Part shown: piece by piece, positions 42,213-51,590 of the stretch
Layout: the number at the start of each line of letters is the position of its first letter
How positions within the stretch are numbered: position 1 is the stretch's first letter
Origin: Alcanivorax sp.
Lineage (GTDB): Bacteria > Pseudomonadota > Gammaproteobacteria > Pseudomonadales > Alcanivoracaceae
Reading direction: 5' to 3'
Length of the DNA: 64,000 nt
Assembly: GCF_017794965.1 (NCBI RefSeq)
Contig: NZ_CP051240.1
Span: forward strand, 62,001 to 126,000
Program-made: the position numbers and the translations under genes
Notes under the pieces: model-generated
What the model saw: only the letters and a program-made list of their open reading frames with translations
What the model was told of the DNA's origin: nothing
The model's database searches: none

Positions 42213-43463
42213 ATGGGAAGCCGTTACCTCGTGCGTGTCAGTGTCATGCTGGCCGTACTGTGTGGCGCGCCATTGGCCGCCAGCGCGACTGTCGATCAGC
42301 ATTCGGCAGCGCAATCGCAATGGGCGCAATGGGTGCGCCAGCAAGTCCAGCAGTTGCCCGCCAGCCGTGCTATCCAGGCACGGCAGGAGCAGTGGCTGGC
42401 AGAAAGCCGTGGGGCAGAGCAACCGCTCTATAACCCCAATCTCAATATCAACTATGAAGACAGTGCCGAGGTTACCCAGACCGTGGGCCTCAGCCAGACT
42501 CTGGACTGGTCTGGCAAGGCGCGGGCCAGTCGCGATGTCAGTGCAGTGCGACAGACGCTGGCGGACCTGCGTGCGCAAAAGGCGCGGGCCGATCTGTTGG
42601 CGCAATCGCTTCAGGCATTGGTCGCCTGGGATGCCGCCCAGGCACGACTGCAGGCCGCCCGCCAGCAGGAGCAGCAGCTCACCGAACTCACAGGGCTGAT
42701 TCGCCGTCGCCAGCAGGCCGGTGATGTGGGGCAGGTGGATGCCAGCCTCACCCTGCTATCGGTGGGGCAGGCCCAGCAATCGCTGGCCGAAGCGGAAGCC
42801 AGCGCCACCCGGGCACAAACCCGGTTGCGCGAAGTGATGGCGTTGTCCGTTCCCGCCTATGGGTTGCCACAGGACGGCTTCACTTCAGCGGGTGCCCTCA
42901 CGGGCTCGCCCGATGCGCGCCTGCCAGCCAACTACGATCTGCAGCTGGCGGAACAGCAACTGGCGTTGGCCGAGCAGGGCGTCACCATCGCCAACAAGCA
43001 GCGCAATGCGGACCCCTCCCTGGGGGTGTACGTGGGCAAGGAGGGTGACGACAACCTGTGGGGCGTGGACCTCAGCTTGCCGCTGAAATTCTTCAACACC
43101 GACAAACCTGCCTACCAAAAGGCACTGGCCGACAGCGATGCCCGCCGTGCCCTGCTGGAGAAAACCCGCAACGAAATCCGTGCCCGCCTGCAAGGCGCGC
43201 TCGACAACGCGCAGCAACAACAGCAGCGCTGGGACAACTGGCAGCAACTGGCGCAACCCTCGTTGAGCGATAACGACGCCCTGCTCAAACGTGTCTGGCA
43301 ACAGGGCGAGCTCACCACCCAGAACTACCTGCTGGCCCTCAATCAGAGCCTCGACACCCGCCTGTCCGGCATCGCCCTGCGCGAAGCCATGCAGCAAGCC
43401 TGGATCCACTGGCTCCAGCAAAGCGCTCAGCTGGATGAGTGGTTAGCCGCACTGGCGGATTAA
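42213..43463 (+). CDS. TolC-family outer membrane factor (CzcC-like)
   Basis: A 416-residue outer-membrane channel protein with signal peptide (cleavage near AASATV) and two TolC-type helical hairpins rich in Ala and Gln (SVGQAQQSLAEAEASATRAQTRLREVM; ARLQGALDNAQQQQQRWDNWQQLAQPSL). NPNLNINYEDSAEVTQTVGLSQTLDWSGKARASR matches the CzcC strand region. It gives the exit duct for the CzcB/CzcA pair downstream. CAGGAGAC lies 7 nt before the ATG. A REPIN-type hairpin separates it from the adaptor gene. Confidence 0.87.
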   Translation: MGSRYLVRVSVMLAVLCGAPLAASATVDQHSAAQSQWAQWVRQQVQQLPASRAIQARQEQWLAESRGAEQPLYNPNLNINYEDSAEVTQTVGLSQTLDWSGKARASRDVSAVRQTLADLRAQKARADLLAQSLQALVAWDAAQARLQAARQQEQQLTELTGLIRRRQQAGDVGQVDASLTLLSVGQAQQSLAEAEASATRAQTRLREVMALSVPAYGLPQDGFTSAGALTGSPDARLPANYDLQLAEQQLALAEQGVTIANKQRNADPSLGVYVGKEGDDNLWGVDLSLPLKFFNTDKPAYQKALADSDARRALLEKTRNEIRARLQGALDNAQQQQQRWDNWQQLAQPSLSDNDALLKRVWQQGELTTQNYLLALNQSLDTRLSGIALREAMQQAWIHWLQQSAQLDEWLAALAD

Positions 43464-43470
43464 TTGTTTT

Positions 43471-43548
43471 GTAGGAGCGGCGCTTGAGCCGCGAAGAAAT
43501 TGGCACTGCATGCCGTGTAACGCTTCGCGGCTCAAGCGCCGCTCCTAC
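43471..43548. repeat. REPIN-type hairpin inside the metal-efflux operon (GCTTGAGC variant)
   Basis: Arms 43471-43495 and 43524-43548 are exact 25-bp inverted repeats with GTAGGAG head, inner palindrome cggcgcttgagccg and CGAA end. It lies 7 nt after the CzcC-like stop and 21 nt before the CzcB-like start, so it is transcribed with the operon unless a separate promoter exists. Confidence 0.88.
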
Positions 43549-43569
43549 ATAAAAAATTGGAAATTCTTT

Positions 43570-44805
43570 ATGAAAACCAAAATGACTTTCAAAAAAACGC
43601 CGCTGGCGATCGCCCTGCTGGCAACCCTGTCCTTCCCCGCATGGGGCGAAGACGATCACGGCCATGACCATGATGCTGCGCCGACGAACAGTGAATCTCA
43701 CGCGCAGGAAAACCATGATGATCACGACGCCCACGATAATCATGACGGCAACGCACCCACGCACGATCATCAGGACGAACACGGCGAGCAAGAGGAATCC
43801 GGTGTAACCCTTACGCCCGAACAACAAGCCATGCTCAACCTGCAAGTCATCACCCTGCAGCCGAAACCGAACGCCACCCAAACTCTCACCGTCCCGGCGG
43901 AAATCACCAGCAACCAGTACCGCACCTGGGTAGTACCGGTACGCATCGATTCCCAGGTGCAATCGCGCAGCGCTTCTCTGGGTCAGCACATGAAAAAAGG
44001 CGAGCCCATTGCCACCCTGTTCAGCCCGGCCATGGCGGAACTGCAAAGTGAACTGCAGGTGGCCGCCGATGCCTGGCGGCGGGTGAATAACCTGGGCCGT
44101 CGCACCGTGGGCAACCAGCGTTATCTGGATGCGCAAAGCCAGTACCAGTCCTTGCGTGCCCGCGCCAAAGGCTATGGGCTGGATGACGCCGCCATCCGCG
44201 CCATCGAAAGTGGCAAAAGCGAAAAGGGCATCTACACCCTCACCGCCCCGGATGAAGGGCTGGTGCTGGAAGATGCCTTCCAGCAAGGGCAGTGGCTCAC
44301 CGCCGGTAGCGAACTGGTCACCCTGGTGGATGAATCCGAACTGTGGGCAGAAGCGGCGCTGCCGCCCAGCCCCGGCCTGAACATTCCCACCGGCACTTCT
44401 GCGCGGCTGCTCATCGGTGATGCGACTGTAGAAGGCGAAGTGATCCAGTCCGGCCACCGCCTTAACCCGGTAACGCGAACCTTGTCGGTACGTGTGGCGG
44501 TGCCCAACGCCGGGCACCTGTTGCACCCCGGCATGTTTGCCGATGTGGCGTTGTCACTGTCGGCACCGGAGAACGCGCTCACCGTACCGGAAGAGGCTCT
44601 CACCCGTGGCCCGGATGGGGATTGGCAATTGTTTGTGGAAGAGGAGCCGGGTCATTACCAGCCGGTGGAAATCGAACTCACCGGCCAGCTGGGTGAGCAA
44701 CGCATCGTCACCGGCATTGAGCCTGGTAAACGTGTCGTCACGCGCGGCGCGTTCTTCCTCGCCAGCGAAATGGCCAAGTCCGGTTTTGATATCCACAATC
44801 ATTAA
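43570..44805 (+). CDS. Heavy-metal RND membrane-fusion protein (CzcB-like)
   Basis: A 411-residue periplasmic adaptor. After a signal peptide (to about AWGE) it has a His/Asp-rich metal-binding segment (DDHGHDHD through HDHQDEHGEQEE, about residues 27-75), then the adaptor core: a barrel-sandwich (GQHMKKGEPIATLFSPAM), a short helical hairpin, a beta-barrel and a membrane-proximal domain (NALTVPEEALTRGPDGDWQLFVE). The His-rich segment suggests periplasmic capture of divalent ions. Start at 43570 is the only ATG after the repeat with a plausible spacer, though its ribosome-binding site is weak. Confidence 0.9.
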   Translation: MKTKMTFKKTPLAIALLATLSFPAWGEDDHGHDHDAAPTNSESHAQENHDDHDAHDNHDGNAPTHDHQDEHGEQEESGVTLTPEQQAMLNLQVITLQPKPNATQTLTVPAEITSNQYRTWVVPVRIDSQVQSRSASLGQHMKKGEPIATLFSPAMAELQSELQVAADAWRRVNNLGRRTVGNQRYLDAQSQYQSLRARAKGYGLDDAAIRAIESGKSEKGIYTLTAPDEGLVLEDAFQQGQWLTAGSELVTLVDESELWAEAALPPSPGLNIPTGTSARLLIGDATVEGEVIQSGHRLNPVTRTLSVRVAVPNAGHLLHPGMFADVALSLSAPENALTVPEEALTRGPDGDWQLFVEEEPGHYQPVEIELTGQLGEQRIVTGIEPGKRVVTRGAFFLASEMAKSGFDIHNH

Positions 44806-44817
44806 GGGATCACCGTT

Positions 44818-47800
44818 ATGTTTAATCGTATTGTCGATTGGGCGGTGACCAACCGTCTGATTGTATTGTTGCTGCTGGTGATCACCGTGGGAGTGATCGG
44901 CTGGCAATTGCCCAACTTGAAACTGGATGCCTTCCCGGACGTGACCAACGTCCAGGTGCAAGTGAATACCGAAGCGGAAGGCCTGGCCGCCGAAGAAGTG
45001 GAGCAGTTGATTACCTATCCCGTCGAGGCGGTGATGTACGCGCTGCCCCAGGTGGCCGAGGTGCGTTCCATTTCCAAGACCGGCCTGTCCATCGTCACCG
45101 TGGTGTTCGAAGAGGGCACCGATATCTACTTTGCCCGCCAGCTGGTGTTCGAACGTTTGCAGGCGGCGCGGGAAGATATTCCCCAAGGCGTCGGCACCCC
45201 GGAGATGGGGCCGAACACCTCCGGGCTCGGACAGGTCTATCAATACCTGCTCACCGCCAAACCGGGAGCCAACATCGATGCCATGCAACTGCGCAGCCTC
45301 AACGACTGGGTGGTAAAGCTGTTGCTCATGCCCGTGGGCGGCGTCACCGATGTGCTCAGTTACGGCGGGGAAGTGCGCCAGTATCAGGTCAACGTGAACC
45401 CCACCCGGTTGCTGGCCTACGACCTGACCCTGCAACAGGTCATGGAGGCCATCGCCGCCAACAACCGCAACGCCGGTGGCTGGTATCTGGATCGCGGTGC
45501 CGAGCAACTGGTGATTCGCGGCATGGGCTGGGTAGGCAGCGGCGAGCAGGGCCTGCAAGACATCGCCGCCATTCCCCTGCGCGAAGTGGATGGCACCCAG
45601 GTACGCGTCAGTGATGTGGCCAAGGTGGAATTCGGCGGCGAGATTCGGCAGGGCGCGCTCACCATGACCCGTCGCGATGCCAATGGCGAACCGGAAGCGT
45701 TGGGCGAAGTGGTGGCGGGCATCGTGCTCAAGCGCATGGGCGCCAACACCAAGGCCACCATCGATGGCATCAAGGCACGGGAAGCGCGCATCCAGCAGGC
45801 CCTGCCCGAGGGCGTGGAATTCCAGGTGTTCTACGATCAGGCAGATCTGGTGGAAAAAGCCGTCAGCACCGTGGTTACCGCCTTGCTGCTGGCGTTTGTG
45901 TTTATCGTCATCGTGCTGGCCCTGTTCCTGATGAACCTGCGCGCCACCGCCCTGGTGCTGCTGTCCATTCCTCTGTCCATTGGCCTCGCCCTGCTGGCCA
46001 TGGCCAGCTTCGATATGTCCGCCAATCTTATGTCCCTGGGCGGCCTGGCCGTGGCCATCGGCATGCTGGTGGATGGTTCGGTGGTGATGGTGGAAAACAT
46101 CTTCAAGCACCTGAGCCGGGTGGAAGGCAGTCGCGATGCACAAGGCGGTATCGCCCTGCGGGTGAAAGACGCCGGTCAGGAAGTGGCACGCCCGGTGTTC
46201 TTCGCCGCCAGCATAATTTTGGTGGTGTTTCTGCCCCTGTTTGCCTTCGAAGGGGTAGAGGCCAAGATGTTCGTGCCCATGGCCATCAGCATCATGCTCG
46301 CCATGGCCGCCGCCGTGCTGGTGGCGCTGATCGTGGTGCCCGCCCTGGCCGGTTTTCTGTTCCGTCACGGCGTGGAAGAAAAGCCCAACAAACTCATGCA
46401 GTGGCTTGAGGCCCGTTATCGGAAGCTGTTGGCCAAAGCCATGCAGGCCCGCAAGGCCGTCATCGGCGGCGCGGTAGGTCTGTTCGCTTTGGCGTTGGCC
46501 ACCACTCCCTTCATCGGCACCGAATTCGTGCCGGTACTGGAAGAGGGCACGCTGGCCCTGCGCGTGACCCTGGCGCCGTCTTCCAGTCTCGATACCGCAC
46601 TGGAAGTGGGTGAAAAACTGGAGAAGGAGATCATGACCTTCCCGGAAGTTACCTACGCGCTCAGCCGGGTAGGGCGCGCGGAAATCGGTGGCGACCCGGA
46701 GCCGGTGAGCAACGTGGAAATCTATATCGGCCTCAAGCCGGTCGATGAATGGGAAAGCGCCAGCACACGTCTGGAGCTGCAGGAAAAAATCCAGCAAAAA
46801 CTGGCGGTCCATCCCGGCCTGCTGCTCAACTTTTCCCAGCCCATCGCCATGCGCGTGGACGAACTGCTTTCCGGCGTGAAAGCGCAACTGGCCATCAAGC
46901 TGTTCGGCCCGGATCTCACTGTGTTGCAGGAAAAAGGCGAAGCCATCACCCAGACGGTGAAGGAAGTCGACGGCGCCACTGACGTGCAACTGGAACAGAT
47001 CGCCGGGGAAGCCCAGCTGGTGGTCACCCCGGACCGAAACGCGCTCAGCCGTTACGGCCTCAGCGTCAATCAGGTCATGGATCTGGTCAGCAACGGCCTG
47101 GGCGGCGGCAGTGCCGGGCAGGTGATCAACGGCAACGAACGTTACGACATCTATGTGCGCCTTGAGCAGAGTGCCCGCAACAATGCGGAAGCCATTCGCA
47201 ACCTGCGATTGAAAGCCGCAGACGGTGCCTGGGTACGGCTCATGGATGTGGCAGACGTGGACCTGGTGTCCGGCCCTCCGCAGATCAGCCGCGACGACGT
47301 GCAGCGCCGCGTGGTCATCCAGGCCAACGTGGCGGGCCGCGACATGGGTTCCGTCGTGGCCGATATTCAAAACGCCATCGACACCGAAGTAGATCTGCCC
47401 GCTGGCTACAGCGTGGACATCGGCGGCCAATACGAAAACCAGCAGCGCGCCCAGCAACGCCTGACCATGGTGGTGCCCGTGGCTGTGGGGCTGATCGCCC
47501 TGTTGCTCTACTTCGCCTTCGGCTCCGTGGCCCAGGCCGCCCTGATCCTGGTCAACGTGCCCCTGGCCCTTATCGGCGGCATTCTTGCCCTGGCAATTAG
47601 CGGTCAGTACCTGTCCGTGCCCAGCTCCGTGGGCTTTATTACTCTGTTCGGGGTGGCGGTGCTGAATGGGGTGGTGATGGTGGAGGCCATTAATCATCGC
47701 CTGCGCGATGGCGAAGCGCTGGACGTCGCCATCTTCGAAGGGGCAGTGTCGCGGCTGCGCCCGGTACTGATGACCGCGCTCACCTCCATGCTGGGGTTGA

Positions 47801-47961
47801 TTCCCATGTTGTTGGCGACGGGTGTGGGCAGTGAAGTGCAGCGGCCATTGGCGGTGGTGATTGTGGGTGGGTTGGTGTCGGCTACGGCGTTGACGTTGTT
47901 GGTGTTGCCGAGTCTTTATGGGGTGTTTTCGAAGGAGAGGACGGCGGAATTGCAGCGATAG
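44818..47961 (+). CDS. Heavy-metal RND efflux permease (CzcA/CusA superfamily)
   Basis: A 1047-residue proton-driven metal exporter. Twelve helices and two periplasmic domains are present. The helix-4 motif is LAVAIGMLVDGSVVMVENIFKHL: the D-G-x4-V-E-N part matches divalent-metal exporters, but the DFG before it in CzcA is AIG here, as in CusA-like proteins. The substrate is therefore uncertain; the His-rich adaptor argues for zinc, cobalt or cadmium. AGGGATC precedes the ATG 12 nt after the adaptor gene. Confidence 0.9.
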   Translation: MFNRIVDWAVTNRLIVLLLLVITVGVIGWQLPNLKLDAFPDVTNVQVQVNTEAEGLAAEEVEQLITYPVEAVMYALPQVAEVRSISKTGLSIVTVVFEEGTDIYFARQLVFERLQAAREDIPQGVGTPEMGPNTSGLGQVYQYLLTAKPGANIDAMQLRSLNDWVVKLLLMPVGGVTDVLSYGGEVRQYQVNVNPTRLLAYDLTLQQVMEAIAANNRNAGGWYLDRGAEQLVIRGMGWVGSGEQGLQDIAAIPLREVDGTQVRVSDVAKVEFGGEIRQGALTMTRRDANGEPEALGEVVAGIVLKRMGANTKATIDGIKAREARIQQALPEGVEFQVFYDQADLVEKAVSTVVTALLLAFVFIVIVLALFLMNLRATALVLLSIPLSIGLALLAMASFDMSANLMSLGGLAVAIGMLVDGSVVMVENIFKHLSRVEGSRDAQGGIALRVKDAGQEVARPVFFAASIILVVFLPLFAFEGVEAKMFVPMAISIMLAMAAAVLVALIVVPALAGFLFRHGVEEKPNKLMQWLEARYRKLLAKAMQARKAVIGGAVGLFALALATTPFIGTEFVPVLEEGTLALRVTLAPSSSLDTALEVGEKLEKEIMTFPEVTYALSRVGRAEIGGDPEPVSNVEIYIGLKPVDEWESASTRLELQEKIQQKLAVHPGLLLNFSQPIAMRVDELLSGVKAQLAIKLFGPDLTVLQEKGEAITQTVKEVDGATDVQLEQIAGEAQLVVTPDRNALSRYGLSVNQVMDLVSNGLGGGSAGQVINGNERYDIYVRLEQSARNNAEAIRNLRLKAADGAWVRLMDVADVDLVSGPPQISRDDVQRRVVIQANVAGRDMGSVVADIQNAIDTEVDLPAGYSVDIGGQYENQQRAQQRLTMVVPVAVGLIALLLYFAFGSVAQAALILVNVPLALIGGILALAISGQYLSVPSSVGFITLFGVAVLNGVVMVEAINHRLRDGEALDVAIFEGAVSRLRPVLMTALTSMLGLIPMLLATGVGSEVQRPLAVVIVGGLVSATALTLLVLPSLYGVFSKERTAELQR

Positions 47962-48059
47962 CGTCCAGGCACGGGCTTGACGGTCCGGGGAATGGGCTCG
48001 ATAATGAAACCACAACTCACCCCTCGCAGGCATCATTCAGTTGGTGTTTGCCTGGGGCG

Positions 48060-48087
48060 GAAAAACCGCCTTCTTGGCGGTTTTTTC
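48060..48087 (+). terminator. Terminator of the metal-efflux operon
   Basis: AAAAACCGCC...GGCGGTTTTTT with a 4-nt loop, about 100 nt after the permease stop. Confidence 0.88.
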
Positions 48088-48109
48088 ATTTATGGCATAA
48101 GGATATGCT

Positions 48110-48569
48110 TTGAAAACAATAATCTACGTGGACGGGTATAACCTGTTCTATGGCTGTCTTAAACATTCAGGGGATAAATGGCTGGATCTGAAAGTGCTGC
48201 TGGCAGACCAGATTCTCCATGCCCAGAACCCTCACGCTGAACTGGTGAAAATCAAGTTCTTCACTGCCGATATCAAATCCAGAGTCGCATCTAACGGCGC
48301 TGCTGCCCAACACGCGCAGCAGGCTTATCATCGGGCTCTCTCTGTCCGTTATCCCGACGAAATCGACATTATCAAAGGCTATTACAGTCTTGAAAAGGCG
48401 CGGTTGCTGAAATTCAAGCAGCCGCCAGATAAAACAGAACGTGTCGATGTGTGGAGGCTGGAAGAAAAGCAGACTGATGTGAATATCGCTCTGGAAGCAT
48501 ATCGAGATGCGTCCAAAGGTCTGGCTAAACAGTTGGTCTTTGTGTCGCGACGGATATAAGGGACACCCA
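48110..48569 (+). pseudogene. NYN-domain protein, 3' truncated
   Basis: The 149-residue frame starts (TTG at 48110, AGGA upstream) MKTIIYVDGYNLFYGCLKHSGDKWLDLKVLLADQIL, the PIN-like NYN nuclease/RNA-processing domain with its first Asp. It continues to EEKQTDVNIALEAYRDASKGLAKQLVFVS, where intact relatives continue with a second acidic segment (SNDTDLEP-like) and 40-80 more residues. Here it ends abruptly (RRI stop) at the repeat taagggacacccatgaattg that precedes the RAYT-like gene. It most likely lost its 3' end by insertion and rearrangement. Confidence 0.75.
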
Positions 48570-48577
48570 TGAATTGG
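48558..48577 (+). repeat. RAYT-flanking repeat GGACACCCATGAATTG, left copy
   Basis: The 16-mer ggacacccatgaattg occurs here and at 50135-50150, on both sides of the RAYT-like gene, in the same orientation. It begins right at the truncated end of the NYN gene. Confidence 0.8.
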
Positions 48578-48669
48578 CGGATCTCCTACGCCAAGAATGA
48601 TTGATCTCTGATGTTGAGCTGATTGTTTGGTCAGTATTGTTGAGTCATGGATAAGTAAGGAGGCGTTCC

Positions 48670-49650
48670 ATGACTCGTGCTCGCTATACCCAGGTTTCTC
48701 TGGACTCCACTCCCTACTATCACTGCATCTGTCGCTGTGTGCGGCGGGCGTTTCTGTGTGGTCGGGATCACTATTCCGGCCAGGATTATGAGCATCGCCG
48801 CCAGTGGGTGGTGGATCGCCTTGCGGTGTTGGGTGAGGTGTTCGCCATCGATCTCTGTGCCTATGCAGTGATGTCCAACCACTATCATGTTGTTGTCCGT
48901 ATCAATGAGAAAAAGGCATCAGGCTGGAGCGACACTGAGGTCGCTGAGCGATGGATGCAGTTGTTTCGTGGCCCGGAGGTGGTCAAGCGCTGGTTGTCCG
49001 GGCAGGCAGAAGGGGGTGAAACACTTAAAGCGCTTGAGATTATCGGGCTGTGGCGGGAGCGGCTTTATGATCTTGGGTGGTTTATGAAGTGCCTGAATGA
49101 GTACCTTGCGCGTCGTGCCAATGAGGAAGACTGCTGTAAGGGGCGCTTCTGGGAAGGGCGTTACAAGTGCCAGGCGCTGCTGGATGAAAAGGCGGTGCTG
49201 CAGTGCATGGCGTATGTGGATCTGAACCCTGTCAGGGCAGCGATGGCGGCGACGCCGGAGGAATCTGACTATACCTCCATTCAGCAGCGGACAAGCGCGA
49301 TCAACAGCACAGGCAAGCAGAACCAGACACCACGGTTATTGCCGCTGGTGGATGATGCGCATGTTGAGGCGGATGATGATGAAACGGTTTGTCGGTTCCG
49401 ATTGATGGACTACCTGGTGATTGTGGACAGTACAGGTCGGGCGATCCGCCATGACAAGCGAGGTGCTGTCTCTCTTGAGGTGGCAGGGATTTTGGGGCGG
49501 CTTGGCATTGAGGAGTCGACCTGGATGCGGCATATGAGACCCAGGAAGAAAAGGTTGCCAGTGGCAGTAGGAGGCGTGACGAGGCTGAAAGAGTATGCGG
49601 CACGGACGGGGCGGCGCTGGGTTGTGGGTCAGAGGGAAATGATTTGCTGA
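48670..49650 (+). CDS. REP-associated tyrosine transposase-like (Y1/HUH) protein
   Basis: A 326-residue IS200/IS605-type single-stranded DNA transposase of the RAYT group. The HUH pair is His71-x-His73 in AVMSNHYHVVVRI, and the nucleophile Tyr lies in the helix before YVDLNPVRAAMA. CKGRFWEGRYKCQALLDE is another group signature. AAGGAGG precedes the ATG. RAYTs mobilise REP sequences, so it is a candidate for spreading hairpin repeats in this genome. It is flanked by 16-bp direct repeats and two broken genes. Confidence 0.88.
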   Translation: MTRARYTQVSLDSTPYYHCICRCVRRAFLCGRDHYSGQDYEHRRQWVVDRLAVLGEVFAIDLCAYAVMSNHYHVVVRINEKKASGWSDTEVAERWMQLFRGPEVVKRWLSGQAEGGETLKALEIIGLWRERLYDLGWFMKCLNEYLARRANEEDCCKGRFWEGRYKCQALLDEKAVLQCMAYVDLNPVRAAMAATPEESDYTSIQQRTSAINSTGKQNQTPRLLPLVDDAHVEADDDETVCRFRLMDYLVIVDSTGRAIRHDKRGAVSLEVAGILGRLGIEESTWMRHMRPRKKRLPVAVGGVTRLKEYAARTGRRWVVGQREMIC

Positions 49651-49721
49651 GTATGTATGCTCTTCTTGAAAGTGATGCTGCCCCCGGAATGCAATGCATG
49701 TTTTGCCGTTGGTGAGTCTGA

Positions 49722-50102
49722 GCGCCCCGTTCCTCGTTGCTGGCGGGTGTTCGTTTTCCGCTGGACCGACCAGGTACTTTTTCACTGGGCGTAGAAGGGG
49801 GAGGGGTGTGGTTGGGACGTTTTGGTAAGGACAGTGAGGCTGAGCTTTACGGTATTGAAGCCGCGGCGATTGGCAGGGCCCATGTGGCCAACGGTACGGA
49901 TGTTTTCTTGCGAGCTGGCGTCTTGGGCTGGGACGTAGATTTTGATCACGGTAATGATGATGAAGGCACTGACGGTTTCTGGGGGCTAGGTTTCACCTAC
50001 GGGCTGGATAAGCTGAAGTTTCGCGATAGCGTGAACCGCTATTCGCTGGATGACGTGGATGTGGAAACCTACACATTGGGCTTGGAGTACCCCTTTAACT
50101 GA
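49722..50102 (+). pseudogene. Outer-membrane beta-barrel protein remnant (5' truncated)
   Basis: The open frame has no plausible start or signal peptide. It encodes alternating strands such as FSLGVEGGGVWLGRF, AELYGIEAAAIGRAHV, FLRAGVLGWDVDFD, GLGFTYGLDKLKFRDSV and a final strand ETYTLGLEYPFN with C-terminal aromatic-Asn, as in OmpA-type porin barrels. It is the 3' part of a gene cut off on its 5' side at the RAYT-like element. Confidence 0.65.
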
Positions 50103-50127
50103 GTGCGATAAAGAGGAATAAACGAGG

Positions 50128-50150
50128 AATAAAGGACACCCATGAATTGC
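50128..50150 (+). repeat. RAYT-flanking repeat GGACACCCATGAATTG, right copy
   Basis: Direct repeat of the 16-mer at 48562-48577. Just upstream is a short duplication gaggaataaacgaggaataa. Confidence 0.8.
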
Positions 50151-50371
50151 TCAAAGTGATGCGTGTCACGGATTAAGGCAGGATTAAGGCTTCCGGAGCG
50201 GCCGGCGTGGCAGAGGAATGTGCCGGCTATGCTTTTTGAGCCAATGATGCTCGCGGCGGCTGGGGTCACAGTATTCCAAGGCCTGACAATTGGCTCCTCT
50301 CGACCTGTTTTCGCAGGTGTAGATAGCGAGACTTGGTGTCCAACCCCCAGCGTATTTCCTGAGGAAAGAAC

Positions 50372-51520
50372 ATGAAAGCAGTGGTATGTCATCACGGTGA
50401 GTTTGAGGTTCAGGATGTGGCCGAGCCGCAACCGGAAAAAGGGCAGATCCTGCTGAACGTATTGCGATGCGGGATTTGTGGATCGGATTTGCATGCCCGG
50501 CATCATGCGGACGAACTGGCCGAAGCCACGGAGCGTGTTGGTTATCCGCATATCATGCGCAGTCACGAGCATGTGGTGCTGGGCCATGAGTTTGTGGGTG
50601 AGATTGCGGATTACGGGCCCAGGACACATCGTCGCTGGAAGCCGGGCAAGCGTGTGGTTGCCATGCCCATGCGCCGGACCAACGGGGTGGCCCATCTGAC
50701 GGGGCTGTCCACTGCGGCTCCCGGTGCCTATGCCGAGCGGGTGCTGGTGGAAGAGTCGTTGGCGTTCCCGGTGACTAACGGGATATCCGATGATCATGCG
50801 GCGCTCACTGAGCCCATGGCGGTGTCTCTGCACGCAGTGAATCGTTCCGGAGTCAGCCGTCGTGACACCGCCATCGTGATCGGTTGCGGCCCCATTGGGC
50901 TGGGCGTGATTGCCATGCTCAAGGCCAAGGGCGTGAAGCATATCGTCGCCAGTGACTTTTCACCCACCCGGCGCAAGCTGGCCAAGGCTATGGGGGCGCA
51001 TGTGGTGGTGGATCCGACCCAGGGCAGCCCCTATGACGGCCTGGAAAAGCGTGGCTTTGTGGTGAACGCCCCGCAGCTGTTCGAGATGGCGCTGGACGGC
51101 ATGGCCATGCTACGCATGACACCGCTGCCCTGGGAGCCGTTATGGCGGGCGGCAGAAGTGGCCGGCGTCACCAACCCAAAGCGGCCGGTGATTTTTGAGT
51201 GTGTGGGTGTCCCCGGTATGATCGACAGCATTATTGCCGAGGCGCCATTGCGTTCCTGCATTGTGGTGGCGGGTGTGTGCATGAAGCAGGATCAGTTCTT
51301 CCCGGTGAATGCCATCAACAAGGAAATCGATTTGCGCTTTGCACTGGGCTACATGCCCATCGAGTTCCGCGATGCGTTGCACATGATTGCCGAAGGCAAG
51401 GTGAACGTGGATCCGTTGATTACCGGCACGGTGGGATTGTCCGGGGTGGATGAGGCCTTTGCCGCGTTGGGTAATCCTGAGCAACACGCCAAGATTCTGA
51501 TTGATCCGGGCAAAGCCTGA
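50372..51520 (+). CDS. Zinc-dependent alcohol dehydrogenase family protein
   Basis: A 382-residue medium-chain dehydrogenase. LRCGICGSDLH carries the catalytic-zinc Cys, and GHEFVGEI the His-Glu pair. VIGCGPIGLGVIAMLKAKG is the NAD(P) Rossmann loop. The four-Cys structural zinc lobe of liver ADH is missing and replaced by a longer insertion (THRRWKPGKRVVAMPMRRTNGVAHLTGLSTAAPG). Substrate is likely an alcohol or sugar alcohol, but the large insertions make it atypical. GAGGAAAG lies 4 nt before the ATG. It stands alone, 70 nt from the convergent kinase gene. Confidence 0.85.
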   Translation: MKAVVCHHGEFEVQDVAEPQPEKGQILLNVLRCGICGSDLHARHHADELAEATERVGYPHIMRSHEHVVLGHEFVGEIADYGPRTHRRWKPGKRVVAMPMRRTNGVAHLTGLSTAAPGAYAERVLVEESLAFPVTNGISDDHAALTEPMAVSLHAVNRSGVSRRDTAIVIGCGPIGLGVIAMLKAKGVKHIVASDFSPTRRKLAKAMGAHVVVDPTQGSPYDGLEKRGFVVNAPQLFEMALDGMAMLRMTPLPWEPLWRAAEVAGVTNPKRPVIFECVGVPGMIDSIIAEAPLRSCIVVAGVCMKQDQFFPVNAINKEIDLRFALGYMPIEFRDALHMIAEGKVNVDPLITGTVGLSGVDEAFAALGNPEQHAKILIDPGKA

Positions 51521-51590
51521 ACCGTGCGCCGGGGAGGTGATTCCTCCCTGGCGCTTCCCCACACATTGTGAAGATTGATCGACCCGTCGC

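Noticed and set aside
44554..48036. A 1160-codon open frame antisense to the metal RND genes
   Set aside because: Long antisense frames are common opposite GC-rich coding sequence. The translation is low-complexity His/Gln/Gly-rich with no domain, and the plus-strand genes are certain.
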